Positions 16,988 to 27,719 of a stretch of 64,000 nucleotides of DNA are shown in pieces. Position 1 is the first letter of the stretch. Every line of letters starts with the position of its first letter. The notes below the pieces were generated by a model. It was not told where the DNA came from and made no database searches. It saw only the letters and a list, made by a program, of their open reading frames with translations. Source of the stretch: Ancylostoma caninum (taxonomy: Eukaryota; Nematoda; Chromadorea; Rhabditida; Ancylostomatidae); the NCBI GenBank assembly GCA_037903475.1, contig JBAJFG010000384.1, forward strand, positions 62,001 through 126,000. The letters are read 5' to 3'. The translations under genes and the position numbers were made by a program.

Positions 16988-17528
16988 TGAAATAACAATT
17001 ACATAGATCCTGAAGTTGCAACTGAGGAACTTTAACCTCCATGGAAGTAGCAGGAGTCAAAATGTTCAAAACAAGGGCAACTGCGAACTTCATTGAACCC
17101 ATGAGGAAAGAAAAGAATCCAAAAAAAAGCATCAACGCTTTGAATGCTAATGAAGACGGCTGTTGATTCATGAAGACGAGGGGCAATCTGTCACAAATTA
17201 GACAGCGTTCCTCTCGCTCTCTGGCCAGCGGCGAGAGCGCAGACAACGACACCTTCGAAGTCGGCTTGGCTGATTCGCAAAGCAACCTTTCAAGAATTCG
17301 AATCCCCCATAACCTTTAGGAGGGCTTCTCTCGTGAGTCATATGAGAGCTTCATCGGGGCAAGCAGTGTTCCATTTGACATGAAAAAGAGTTGCATGTCA
17401 CTCACAAAGAGCCTGCATGTGAATTCTTCGTAAGTTACATGTGATCCTTTTGTAAGTTTCATACAACCGTTTTGTAAGTTCATAAAAGACTTTGCAGGGG
17501 AGTAGCTATCGCGCAGACATGCATTCCA

Positions 17529-17802
17529 CTCAGAACCCCAAAAACAAGTTTCTGATCGCATCCGAAACTTGCTTTTCCAAAAGCTTGTTGACAAGTTGTT
17601 TTCACACTTTCTTGCCGACAAGTTGTTCGCCCGAAAAGCTTGTCGACAACTTGTTTTCAATAACGAAGCAGTGAAAACAAGTTGTCGACAAGCTTTTCGG
17701 GCGAACAACTTGTCGGCAAGAAAGTGTGAAAACAACTTGTCGACAAGCTTTTGAGGAAGCAAGTTTCAGATGCGATCAGAAAATTGTTTTTGGGGTTCTG
17801 AG
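17529..17802. repeat. Near-perfect 274 bp palindrome
   Basis: The left arm (17529 to about 17660) and the right arm (about 17673 to 17802) are reverse complements with only a few mismatches. The spacer is about 12 bases (near AATAACGAAGCA). Within the arms the words AAGCTTGTCGACAA or CGACAAGTTGTT recur several times, so the palindrome also has internal sub-repeats. Both strands show similar short open frames because of this symmetry; they are not genes. It can form a long hairpin or cruciform. Confidence 0.93.
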
Positions 17803-17809
17803 CACGTAC

Positions 17810-18000
17810 AGGCTGTTCAGAAATGAGTCGGTATTGGTGCCATTTTTAGGTAAAGAGATCAGAGGGGCCTTTGGCAAGTCGCGCACGTTCAAGCTTGTTA
17901 GTCGCAGTGATTTTTAACTGCTTAACATGTTAGAAAGGGTCCCGGAAATGTGGGAGTGGAACACACGTCTCCAATAAGTGGCATACCGACTCCTCGGTGA
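17810..18000 (+). repeat. Dispersed repeat, related to 19.25-19.45 kb
   Basis: Words in the same order occur here and near 19250-19450: GGCTGTTCAGAAATGAGTCG versus GGCGGTTCAGAAACGACTCG, then AGAGG, then ACATGTTA, then GACCCGGAAATG-like words, then GGTGAATG. The divergence is substantial. Non-coding repeat of unknown class. Confidence 0.6.
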
Positions 18001-18072
18001 ATGGCCTCTACTCCCACATCATCTTCGGGTCCGTTTCAACAAGCCAGGCTCTTGAAAATCTCTGAAACAGAA

Positions 18073-18223
18073 CCACAGTCCTCAAAAATATATACTTGCC
18101 TCACGCTTCACCGCCCATCTGTTCAGCCGCGCCGCAACACCTTTGCATTATCATACGTTATATGATGTGGCTAAGCTGACGAGTGGTTCAGCGTGAGGCA
18201 AGAATTTGTGAGAAAGACTATAG
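18073..18223. mobile_element. MITE family E, copy 1
   Basis: A short element of about 150 bp with inverted ends containing TTGCCTCACGCT and AGCGTGAGGCAA. A second copy lies at 29119-29260 with the same ends and a shared interior (TATCATACG, GCTAAGCTGACG or GATAAGCTGACG). Confidence 0.7.
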
Positions 18224-18265
18224 ATCGTACGTTACTTGCCAAAAACATCTACATGCTGTCCACGT

Positions 18266-18465
18266 AAAGTCCTTACGCGCAATCGGCGGAAAATTTTCGA
18301 GCGCACCCAGCATGAGGCGCGTGCGCGGCGCGGCTCTCTTGTGGCAGCGGTTCTCCGTCGTTCGTCTGATTTTTGGCCCAGGTGAGTGTTTTTCCTTCAT
18401 TTTTTCTCCTATTAGAGTTTGTCTGAAGGTTAGAGGCCTGTGGCTGACCGATGTCGACCGGACGG
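18266..18465 (+). mobile_element. Single arm of the fold-back element family
   Basis: This segment matches the arms of the fold-back element at 6547-7021. It starts with AAAGTCCTTACGCGC, has the GC-rich block and the CCCAGGTGAGTG splice-donor-like site, and ends at GTCGACCGGACGG. The expected opposite arm is reduced to a fragment near 18545-18575 (ATGAGGCATGCGGGACTGTC). Confidence 0.7.
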
Positions 18466-18697
18466 CAAGAAAAATAAAAAATAAAAGAAGCTCATAAAAG
18501 CAAGAAAAACAAGCATTTGGGGCATACATGGGGTAAACGTGCAAAATATGAGGCATGCGGGACTGTCCGCAAATAACATCGCATTATCCGATCCATACTG
18601 TGGTGTCCGCGTCTTCTGTACAACTTCAACGCCCTTGTGCCGCGCGCGACGTTTCTGGCGGCAAGGCTCGGTTCGTGAGACACCCTACATTAGCTGG

Positions 18698-18930
18698 TAT
18701 TGTCAGTCCGAAACGACGAGTCCGTCCACGCACGCGGGGATTGAGAAGCTGCCACGTTTGCCAGCACACCACGTCATCATCTCTAATCTGCGTATCACGT
18801 CTCATCGTTATCTTCATGGTATCGACCAATGATTTGGCTGTGACGTGGACGACGTGGCAGCTAACAGCTTACGTCCCGCCTCTCGATCCCCGCGTGCGTG
18901 GGCGGACTCGTCGTTTCGGATAGACGATAG
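18698..18930. mobile_element. MITE family A, copy 3
   Basis: About 233 bp with inverted ends CAGTCCGAAACGACGAGTCC and GGACTCGTCGTTTCGGATAG. The interior matches copies 1 and 2, including the ACGTCATCATCTCTAAT and TGATTTGGCTGTGACGTGG words. Confidence 0.85.
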
Positions 18931-19239
18931 CTCTAGTGACATGCAGTAGTTACCCAAAAATGCAAACAAGTCAGAACGTGTAGGACAGGTCATATTATCG
19001 ACAAACACCAAGTGCCTCCCTCCCCCCCCCCAACTCCATTTTATCCTGATTGATATAAGGAATTTTTTTGTTTTGTAAAGTATTTTCAAGAATTTGGCAA
19101 GCCTTTCTGGGGGAGGGGCGCTTCCCCCCTTTCCTCCACCAACTGCGTCCTCTCAGTTCTAGCATGCCTTCTCTCATCCATCGTTCAGGTCTCACCGTGT
19201 TTCCACAGTCACGGAATTCATCTATCTTTTCGAGAAGGA

Positions 19240-19450
19240 TGTACTACTACAGGCGGTTCAGAAACGACTCGATACGGGTGAAACCCTAGGTGGAGAGTGC
19301 AGAGGTGCTCTTGATAAGTCCCCACGTTATAGCTTGTTGATTCCGGTGCTTTATAGCTACCTGACATGTTAAAACGGACCCGGAAATGATGTGGAAGGTA
19401 CGTGGAACGCATGCGTCCAAGCGGTGCGATGCCGAGTGCACGGTGAATGA
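19240..19450 (+). repeat. Dispersed repeat, related to 17.8-18.0 kb
   Basis: Second, diverged copy of the repeat at 17810-18000, in the same orientation. No coding capacity is supported. Confidence 0.55.
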
Positions 19451-19970
19451 CGTGTACTTACATGTGTTGACTGTAGGTGCTCAACGAAGTCTTTACCCGG
19501 TGCATAATCGTATTCTTTACCATGTTAGAGTTACCTACCTCTCGGTGCCTAGAATTTGGTATGCATCCGATGTGCAAGATTGGTGAAATTGACCCTACAT
19601 ACATGTGTATGCAGGATACCCAGTGGCCTGCAGCACGCACTAAGCCACATGCAACGTGGACTCTGATTATCTGCGCACCCACACATTTTATTGATATCAT
19701 CATCTTCATTCTTGTTCCTTCTCGCTGTTTCCTATTCCAACGTGTGGAATAGAGTTTTACTTTGAAAGATGTCCTTCGAATTCTTGAACATTCAAATTTC
19801 CGTATTTTGGGAAACCTCCGAATTTTCGAACATTCGAATGAATACTCAATTACATATAAGACAGTGCCAACTAAATTTCTGCACCAAACGCTTCTGGCGG
19901 AGGATAAAGTGCATTAGATGACATAGTGACACAAATGTTACCTCTTTTCAATAGAATGAAATATAGTGGA

Positions 19971-19998
19971 ATCAGGGGAAAATTTCCCCTGATTCATT
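19971..19998. repeat. 13 bp perfect inverted repeat
   Basis: GAATCAGGGGAAA and TTTCCCCTGATTC are separated by a single base, giving a 27 bp palindrome. Isolated; function unknown. Confidence 0.85.
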
Positions 19999-20304
19999 TC
20001 CCAAAAACCTTCAAACATGCCTACAACTGCAATTAGTGGAACAGGCCCTCAAACATGTTTGAAATGCGCTTCTATCTTTACGTATTTTTACATGCTTTAC
20101 GTGTTTTGTTCTGTTCTCATGTTGTACAAGATTTATTTAAATTTTAAATAACAGATTATTTAGTGTCTTCTACGGTTTCTTCTCTAACACGTTGACCAAC
20201 CTGAAAAAAAGTGATGTAAACCCTGAAAAAAAGTGACGTCAAGTAAACTCTTTCCGTCACCTCCTGTATTTCAAAATCTACAGCTGCACAATTTGGACGA
20301 TCGC

Positions 20305-20830
20305 TTTCTGCCAAAATATGCACCTGCTAGATGATGGAAATCTAGTATTCTTCATTCCGGTTATCACAAGTTTCCAGAATATGCACGTGCATATTCTGGC
20401 AGAGAGCGGTTTGCCGAAATATGCACCTGCAGATTTTGGAAATCTAGTATTCCTTATCCCAGTTATCACAAGTTTCCAGAATATGCACGTGCATATTCTG
20501 GCAGAGAGCGGTTTGCCGAAATATGCACCTGCAGATTTTGGAAATCTGCATTCCTTATCCCAGTTATCACAAGTTTCCAGAATATGCACGTGCATATTCT
20601 GGCAGAGAGCGGTTTGCCGAAATATGCACCTGCAGATTTTGGAAATCTGCATTCCTTATCCCAGTTATCACAAGTTTCCAGAATATGCACGTGCATATTC
20701 TGGCAGAGAGCGGTTTGCCGAAATATGCACCTGCAGATTTTGGAAACCTGCATTCCTCATCCCAGTTATCACAAGTTTCCAGAATATGCACGTGCATATT
20801 CTGGCAGAGAGCGGTTTGCCGAGATATACG
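20305..20830 (+). repeat. 101 bp tandem repeat array, ~5 copies
   Basis: AGAGAGCGG recurs at 20401, 20503, 20604, 20705 and 20806, giving a 101-102 bp unit. Each unit contains the palindrome TATGCACGTGCATA inside a longer symmetrical block (TTTCCAGAATATGCACGTGC onwards, then ATTCTGG), and a second block GCACCTGCAGATTTTGGAAA. Copies are nearly identical, so the array is young. Open frames on both strands follow from the low stop content of the unit and do not mark a gene. Confidence 0.93.
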
Positions 20831-21511
20831 AGATTTACGAGTTTTTTTACGAGATTACAGGCTTTAAAAGTCGTGAAAATAGATAAGTTAACTGCTATAA
20901 AAGATAAAGGCTATTCGACCACTGACGCCAAGAGAATTTCGTGTCGACTACCCGACCATGAGGACGTCCGCACAGTAATACAGTGCGTATACATCTAATT
21001 TATTTTCACAGTTAGTTGAATAGATGGGTCAGACTAAAAATTCAGGAAGTGGAGAATCAGAAGAGCAGGCTTGCTTCCAATTGAAGTTTTCATTCAAAAA
21101 GTAATGGAAAAACTGAACAAAAACCAGATGGAAGCCCCTCGAAAAAGTGTATTCTCTGAATACACTTCGGGAAGATTCGATGCGGATCTTGTTATTTCTG
21201 ATAAGAATGTGTGTTTGACTTTTCTTAAACGTCTTAAATGTGATACCAACATTCTAGTGGGAGTTTTTGACATGGCTTAGAACTGGTCGAAGAGTTTCTG
21301 TGCGCACCAAATGATTGCGCATTGATTTTTATTGGAAAATCTTCCCATATCCGGCGCTCAATTCAAAACTGTGGTGTTGCATCGCAATACGCCCGTTTTG
21401 TGCTAGAAAAGAAGAGAAGCAAAGACATGAGTGGTTGAGTTTTCCCTAATTATTTTCATTAAATTGTCTAAACTTTTGCTCATATCGATTGACCTCTAGT
21501 TAATACATAGG

Positions 21512-22185
21512 TTGGAGAATAAGTTTGTACGGTTATTTCAACTTGTTTTTATTCGCGATCATTTGGTCTTCAGTTGACTGCATGTTGTATACTAATTTGC
21601 AGCTCTTCTTTTGCAATTTACTACTGCCACAATTGCGGTTTTCCCTCTCGTTGCACCCCCATTCCAATGGCATGGAATGGGACGCTCCAATTCAATATGA
21701 ATGAACCTCTCCGTTACCGACTACCGTTCGTATTCAGTCGCAGATCAAAACACGCTCAAGTGGTTAGCGATATAAGCGTGCCCTATGGAGAAAAGATTAT
21801 TACTGTTAGGACAACGTTGAAGTGGTTTGTACACTTTATGCAGAGCGATTTAGGAATCAAAATTGCCTCTTTTTTGAGGATCCCCGTTTGCGAGACATAG
21901 CAAGGAATATCCACTGGAGCTAATTCACGTGTATGGAAGATTCAGTGCCGATTCTATATTTTAGCAATGTGCAAGCTTATTTAACGCATCACGTGCAGAA
22001 CCTTGAAATGCGTTTGATGAAGCGGTCGTTCACATTGAGCATGATCGAATTTTTGGCGGAAAGTTGACCTCAAACTACGCCATCATTAACTGAAGCAGGA
22101 AGTGCTAACAAATTCATTTTGTATAACAGTGGTTTCTATTCTCATATAAAAAAGGTACGAACTTATTCCCCATCTCATCAAAAAC
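21512..22185 (+). mobile_element. Degraded, internally deleted mariner-like element
   Basis: The left end GGTTGGAGAATAAGTTTGTA and the right end (read inwards on the other strand, GATGGGGAATAAGTTCGTAC) are matching mariner-type inverted repeats about 670 bp apart. Between them, at about 21755-21895, a frame with DISVPYGEKIITVRTTLKWF resembles the helix-turn-helix of mariner/SETMAR-type transposases. Several frames carry stops, and the catalytic part is missing. A dead relic. Confidence 0.65.
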
Positions 22186-22789
22186 CCGAATTGAGTGTAG
22201 GATGATTTTTTCCAGTTTACTGAGTTTGTTTAGGAGAGCTTTTTGAAAGAGCTACCCTTTCCTGCTCTCTAATTTGGAGGAGGGAAGGGTTGTTCTTCGA
22301 TGAGGCGGAAATGAAAAAGATCGCAAGAGAGAAGGTCATTGTAATGGACACTCTTACGTCTTTGGAAAGTCTCTTGAATCTCACCTGCGATAACCCGCCT
22401 ACGGTCTACATTAATGTGGCCAAGTCGCTGTGGCCCGGTATGCATTTCATGCTCTTGAAACAATGACTACCATCTGCACCCAACTGCATTTATTTTAGAA
22501 ACCGGGCTCCGCATCTCCACAATAACAAAAGAAATTGTTGTCGCAGGAGAGAATACTTCTTCTTTAGACACTCAGGCTACGGACTGAGTATGAAGAACTA
22601 GCCCTAGTTACATATAGTTGTTTTTTTTTTCACGAAATAAAAATGCCAGGAATCTCCATTAATTGCATTGAATATTATTTAAGATTAGTACACAGAGATG
22701 TTCGAAGGCCGTGGGAGGAATGCTCAGAAGTTTTTAGGGAAAACTTCTAAAAATTCCAAAGGCTACAGATGTTGATTTTGGATATTTTG

Positions 22790-23480
22790 CACGTGTGAAT
22801 TTTGGAAACTCTACATCATTGCTGGTTTTCCACAATCTGCACGTGTGGATTTTGGATATTCCAAAATCTGCACGTGTGAATTTTGGAAACTCTACATCAT
22901 TGCTGGTTTTCCACAATCTGCACGTGTGGATTTTGGATATTCCAAAATCTGCACGTGTGAATTTTGGAAACTCTACATCATTGCTGGTTTTCCACAATCT
23001 GCACGTGTGGATTTCGGATATTCCAAAATCTGCACGTGTGAATTTTGGAAACTCTACATCATTGCTGGTTTTCCACAATCTGCACGTGTGGATTTTGGAT
23101 ATTCCAAAATCTGCACGTGTGAATTTTGGAAACTCTACATCATTGCTGGTTTTCCACAATCTGCACGTGTGGATTTTGGATATTCCAAAATCTGCACGTG
23201 TGAATTTTGGAAACTCTACATCATTGCTGGTTTTCCACAATCTGCACGTGTGGATTTTGGATATTCCAAAATCTGCACGTGTGAATTTTGGAAACTCTAC
23301 ATAATTGTTGGTTTTCCACAATCTGCACGTGTGGATTTTGGATATTCCAAAATCTGCACGTGTGAATTTTGGAAACTCTACATCATTGCTGGTTTTCCAC
23401 AATCTGCACGTGTAAATTTTGGAAATTCTGTATCATCGTTGGTTTTCCAACATCTGCACGTGTGGATTTTGGAAAATCAA
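22790..23480 (+). repeat. 81 bp tandem repeat array, ~8 copies
   Basis: CATCATTGCTGG recurs at 22814, 22895 and 22976 and onwards, giving an 81 bp unit. Each unit carries two CACGTG hexamers, as AATCTGCACGTGTGGATTTT and AATCTGCACGTGTGAATTTT, flanked by TTGGAA / TTCCAA half-sites. Copies are nearly identical except at the right end. Because 81 is a multiple of three, frames of more than 200 codons stay open on both strands; their protein is a monotonous 27-residue repeat and I do not treat it as a gene. Confidence 0.94.
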
Positions 23481-23920
23481 AAATCAGCATATGTCGATTC
23501 TGAAATTCCGAACTGAGCAGATACAGAATTTGGAAATGTTGAACATGTTCGGTCCCATCGAAGCATATCGCATACCACGGAAGAGCAAGTTCCACGAAAA
23601 ATTTGAAATAATGGAACAGAAAGTCCAAAATTTACACAGAGAGGAAGGTGCTGCAGATTTCGTGGAAAGCAACAGCAGTTTTTCCTCGTTATTTCACTTG
23701 CATGATCACAATTCAAATAGATGTCAATGATTGACAAAAAAACAATAATTTGGAGGCAAAGTACGTTTTGGTACAAAAATTTAGTTGGCACTGTCTTATA
23801 TGTTAAATAGCTTGAGAAATATACTACTGTGGAATATTTGCGACACTTTCCTAGATTACACACATTATGTTGCAGGCGTCAGCGCCCGGAAGCTGCTATC
23901 CAGCAGCTCGAAATAGGAGG

Positions 23921-24608
23921 TTAAGAAAGTTTCTCCACTAATTGGGACACGGCTGGAAAAGTACTGCACCGACCAGCCTCTTTTACCCTTTGAAGAATAG
24001 CTTGGGAAATAGATTCCAATATCGTATAGGTCACGCCTTCTTCCCTCCAAATATAAAATATCCTGAAATTTTTCGGTTAAGGCTTTCCCGCCAACCTAAT
24101 ATGTGAAGATAAACATTGCTTTGCAAATCCTACTACTCTGCTGATGTTGTGTTTATTTGGTGTGAGGGCTCTCAATATTTAGAGTTTTTGAGGGTTACGA
24201 TTCAAACAGCTCATCCGAAAAGAAGAAAAAACAATGGTTTATTGTGAAAACGATTGCAAGTGATCCGACATGTACTATTTGTTTTGAGCTATCACTCCAC
24301 AATCAATTTCGACTGTCCTGAGAAGATAATTGGCCCAATGGTCCTGTAAAACATTTACGTACGATGCAGAACCGCAAACATCCTAATTAACACAACAGTA
24401 ATGAAAGCAATGATATTTAACTCACTTTTGCGCTCGAATATAGGTCCAGCCCATAAATAAATCATTGCAAACGTTCCAAGCACAATAAGCATAAATGTCA
24501 CGGATACTGTATTGTGAAATTGTTCGGACCATACTTCTCTGAAAAGTACATATCTGGTTGTCACGAATCCATCTCGGATTTCGGGACGACGAGCTTCGAT
24601 TTGCTGGA
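23921..24608 (-). CDS. Unrecognised membrane protein, last two exons (partial)
   Basis: Two minus-strand exons, 24608-24359 and 24062-23921, have good borders (ATATTTAG acceptor, TAC|GTAAAT donor, AAATTTCAG acceptor) and join in phase. They end at a TAA after ...SQLVEKLS. Exon one encodes QQIEARRPEIRDGF then two hydrophobic segments (around VSVTFMLIVLGTFAMIYLWA and NIIAFITVVLIRMFAVL). The second exon gives IFYIWREEGVTYTI and a helical tail. This looks like the C-terminus of a two-pass or multi-pass membrane protein. I do not recognise the family, and the upstream exons were not found; a possible donor AAAAAG|GTAGGAGT lies near 24661. Coding status rests on phase agreement and residue composition. 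Confidence 0.5.
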
Positions 24609-24619
24609 CTAAATATTCA

Positions 24620-27380
24620 TGTTTCAAACAAATGCTCTGTGTGGTTTTAGGGCTTACTCCTACCTTTTTCTGGCACTTGATTACTTTACCACCTGTAGTG
24701 GCCTTTTTGTGTGTGGTTCGAATGCAAAACATGCTTCTTTTACATACAGAGAACTCCAAGCGGACGCAGTCAAGAGCCAGGACCGCGGTGCGGCTCTCTT
24801 GGGCAGAGTCGCGGGAGCTCACCATAGCGTGCGCCTGCGTCTCTGTCCATGAGAGCCGCGTCGCGATCTCGACTCATGCCTACGTATGTCTGGAGTTTCC
24901 TATAGATATTCTGCATCACAAATGGAAACATGGTAATAACGCAGGTACTGGGAGGGAAAATGCTACCACTTCACGAGGGAAAGAATGTTTAACGAAAGTA
25001 TAACCCCAGGTCGGTTCAAGGTTATAGTCTTAGAGATACGAACCAGGAAGTCCATCCGGATTACGGATACAAATCTCGTGTCGACTACTCGGTTTCGAAG
25101 AAAGTGATGGAAGCTTTCACCAGAGGATTTGGTCAAGATCTCAGAGATGGACTTGATGCTCACATTGTGCTGTGGTCTGGTACGTAGATAAAAATGAATG
25201 GTAAAACACATGGGTTTCCCTTGAGATGGGTGAGAACAAAAGAGCGCTACTTTATTTGCTCTATTCTTATTTAGCGCAACATCTTTGGAATTTTTTGTCA
25301 TTCGTTACCTTCACGTAGATTGGAACCTCTACTAAATTTATCTCTAGAATCTAAACCCAGGATTGCGCAGAAATGGGTTGTGGTAACATTTAACTGTGCC
25401 TCACCGACTTAACTCTTCAGTGCTGATTTTACGTGCCATGTTGAGAAGGAAAAGTTTCAGATTTTGTGCCAAACTGTCAACACACACGAAATTAAATGAA
25501 ACCGTTCTGATGTTGCACGACAGTAAAGGCTTACATATGGCACTTCAGAAGAACCAGGAGCAGGCTCAACTAGAGATCGCTAATGTTTTCCATATACACT
25601 ATTGAGCTGACGTCACCGCTGTGATGTCCACAATTTTAAGCATTTGGACTCCATCATTAGAGGAGGAGCCATACGTGCCAAGTCTTCTGTTCAGATGCCC
25701 TTGATAAATTCATATGTTCCAAGAATTCAGTTTGTCTTCGATAGAGTCAGTGAAGTATGCACGATGGCACAGTTTCGCTGACTCAAATGGTTGCTGGTCC
25801 ATGAGGCTGCCGCTACACTCCTCGATGAGTACAGCGGTTTCGATCGCTGCCGACAACAGCGACGGACGGTCACCGCCGTCGAAGACACGCCGTCGTCAAT
25901 CCCGACCGACGACGGCAGTCGCTGCCGACCGCGGTGACAAACGCAGATTTTGCATTTTCAAATTTTTTTTTAACATGCAGTTGTGATGTTGTTTTGTCCA
26001 TGTGCATATGCGTTTGTTTGAATTCAGAATTGTGATCATTTGAAGTGGGCGCTCAAAAACTCGATTGTTGATTTCGCGACATTGTAACGATGTTTTATCA
26101 TCCCAATTGAAATCCAAATTGAATAGTCGCGCTTAGAATCACTTTGGGGGAAAAGATTAACCAAAATCTATACTATCATAATATGGAGTGAGTGGTAAAT
26201 ATTGTTCTTGAGTGGTCCCACGGAATAAATTTATGGGTCAGCCTAAATTTGGAAAGATAAAGTGTATTGGATAAGCTGTGTTTGTACTTCGTCGCAGCGC
26301 GATCATCGTGTAGATGCAAACTGTTCAAAAGAGGTTTGTCTGCGTAAAGGCATGTGCACTCGTTGTACTGCGTTGATCGCGGTGTGGCAGTTGGGCGTTT
26401 TTCTCGCAGAGCGATACCACGAATCGCTGCTGTGTCCTGTTTATACTTTTAGTTTGAAAATGGCACGATGGGTAGAATTCACCTCGTATTTGCTAGTGCG
26501 CGCTATGCAACGATTTTATCGACATTACGGGCAAGAATGTCCCATTATTTCATTGTTCTTTCGACTATTTCTGCATACAGTTTACTAAAGCAGCGGTGCC
26601 CGTCGCATTACTCAAGTTGTGGTTGTCGCCGCGACGCCATCGTCTCGCGATGGACTATAAACATGTCCATACGGACTCTGTACAAAAGAGGTGGAGAGCT
26701 GTTCCAGAAGATATTTGGTTTGTGAAGAAACTGAGCGATCAGTTCGCTCATCATGATATCCAACAGTATTGTAGTTGGGTGAGGCAGAAAAAAAAAACAC
26801 CATCTCCTCTCCAAGTCAGGGTAATATTCTCTGCGAATGTGCCGTCACCATTTGCTCCAACTATGGGATGCAACTACGCTAAAGCTTTCTGATTACTGAA
26901 GGAGTCTAACCAAGTTTGAAATGTCACGATGACTAGCTTATGTGCTACTTGATAATTCTTTTTTTTTTGTCAATAGGAGAAAGAACTCACACCCTACATT
27001 CACAATTACCACTGTAATCCACTTTCTTCAGATGTACACCGACAGGATTGTAATACTTGACACTTGGTGGGCTTTGATGGATGCCACCTTGTGAGTGGAT
27101 GAATTCATTTTCGATGTCGCCATTCATCTTAATCATATCATAGACTGAAGAGTGTTAGAGTCGTTTGGAAATACTCAACGATCTGTTCGTCTGTCTGCAA
27201 ATGGTCGAATGTTCAGTCCCCAGTCGAGGTCAATTAAGCATTCCACTAATTGATGGTCGCTATGATACAAAGGAGTCAGGAAAGATGGAACGATGGCTTA
27301 GAATATAGCCAAACTCAAACAAACAAATCTTCCTGCAGGGTACATACAGGAAGCTCCAAACGTACGCAGACAAGGGTCGG
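24620..27380. other. Gene-poor stretch
   Basis: No coding region can be supported. There are scattered short open frames, a GC-rich CGACGGC-type low-complexity patch near 25850-25935, and a segment near 25075-25160 sharing words (CGTGTCGACTAC; GAGATCTTGACCAAATCCTC on the minus strand) with sequence near 20940 and 27700. This suggests remnants of an unclassified dispersed repeat. Confidence 0.4.
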
Positions 27381-27449
27381 GATCAGGGATGAGCGGATTG
27401 TCCGTATCCGGTTGTCCGTTTTCCGTTATTCATAGGTTTTGGCCTATCC

Positions 27450-27500
27450 GTTATCCGCACCGTTATCCGGGCTTCTGGCGCCGGATAACGGTGCGGATAA
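27450..27500. repeat. Perfect 20 bp hairpin in CCGTTATCCG-rich patch
   Basis: TTATCCGCACCGTTATCCGG and its exact reverse complement are separated by about 10 bases. The flanks (27400-27450) are rich in further TCCGTTTTCCGTTATTC-like words. Non-coding; possibly the end of a small inverted-repeat element. Confidence 0.85.
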
Positions 27501-27579
27501 GGCAGAAAATAGTAGGTTCATTTCGCACGTTCTCAACAAAGGATGGCCTCCATTTCAAGAAGTACAGAATGGCCAAAAA

Positions 27580-27680
27580 TGACCCGTGCATTAACTCTGA
27601 TAACCGTGCAGCACGAGCTAGGCCCGAAAGGGGTAATTGTTCGAGTAGAAACCCTAGCAGCAACGGAAAATAGCAGAATA
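27580..27680 (+). repeat. Dispersed ~100 bp repeat, copy 1
   Basis: Contains TCTGATAACCGTGCAGCACG, GGCCCGAAAGGGGTAATTG and GTAGAAACCCTAGCAGCA. Related copies occur at 34310-34410 (+) and 35160-35255 (reverse orientation). The GTTCGAGTAGAAACC part resembles a tRNA B box, so a SINE is possible, but no A box is clear. Confidence 0.6.
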
Positions 27681-27719
27681 ATGAATCTTATGGTTACCTT
27701 CGAGATCTTGAGCACATCT

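Noticed and set aside
17540..17760. Frames of 60-148 codons in the palindrome
   Set aside because: They are mirror images of each other created by the inverted repeat.
20278..20998. Overlapping frames of 95-226 codons on both strands across the 101 bp array
   Set aside because: The same repeat read in rotating frames; symmetrical on both strands and therefore not evidence of coding.
22734..23516. Long open frames on both strands across the 81 bp array
   Set aside because: They arise because the unit is a multiple of three without stops; there is no splice or start context and no residue pattern beyond the repeat.
26262..26892. Overlapping 98-108 codon plus-strand frames
   Set aside because: No recognised domain, no consistent splice structure, and overlapping frames compete equally.
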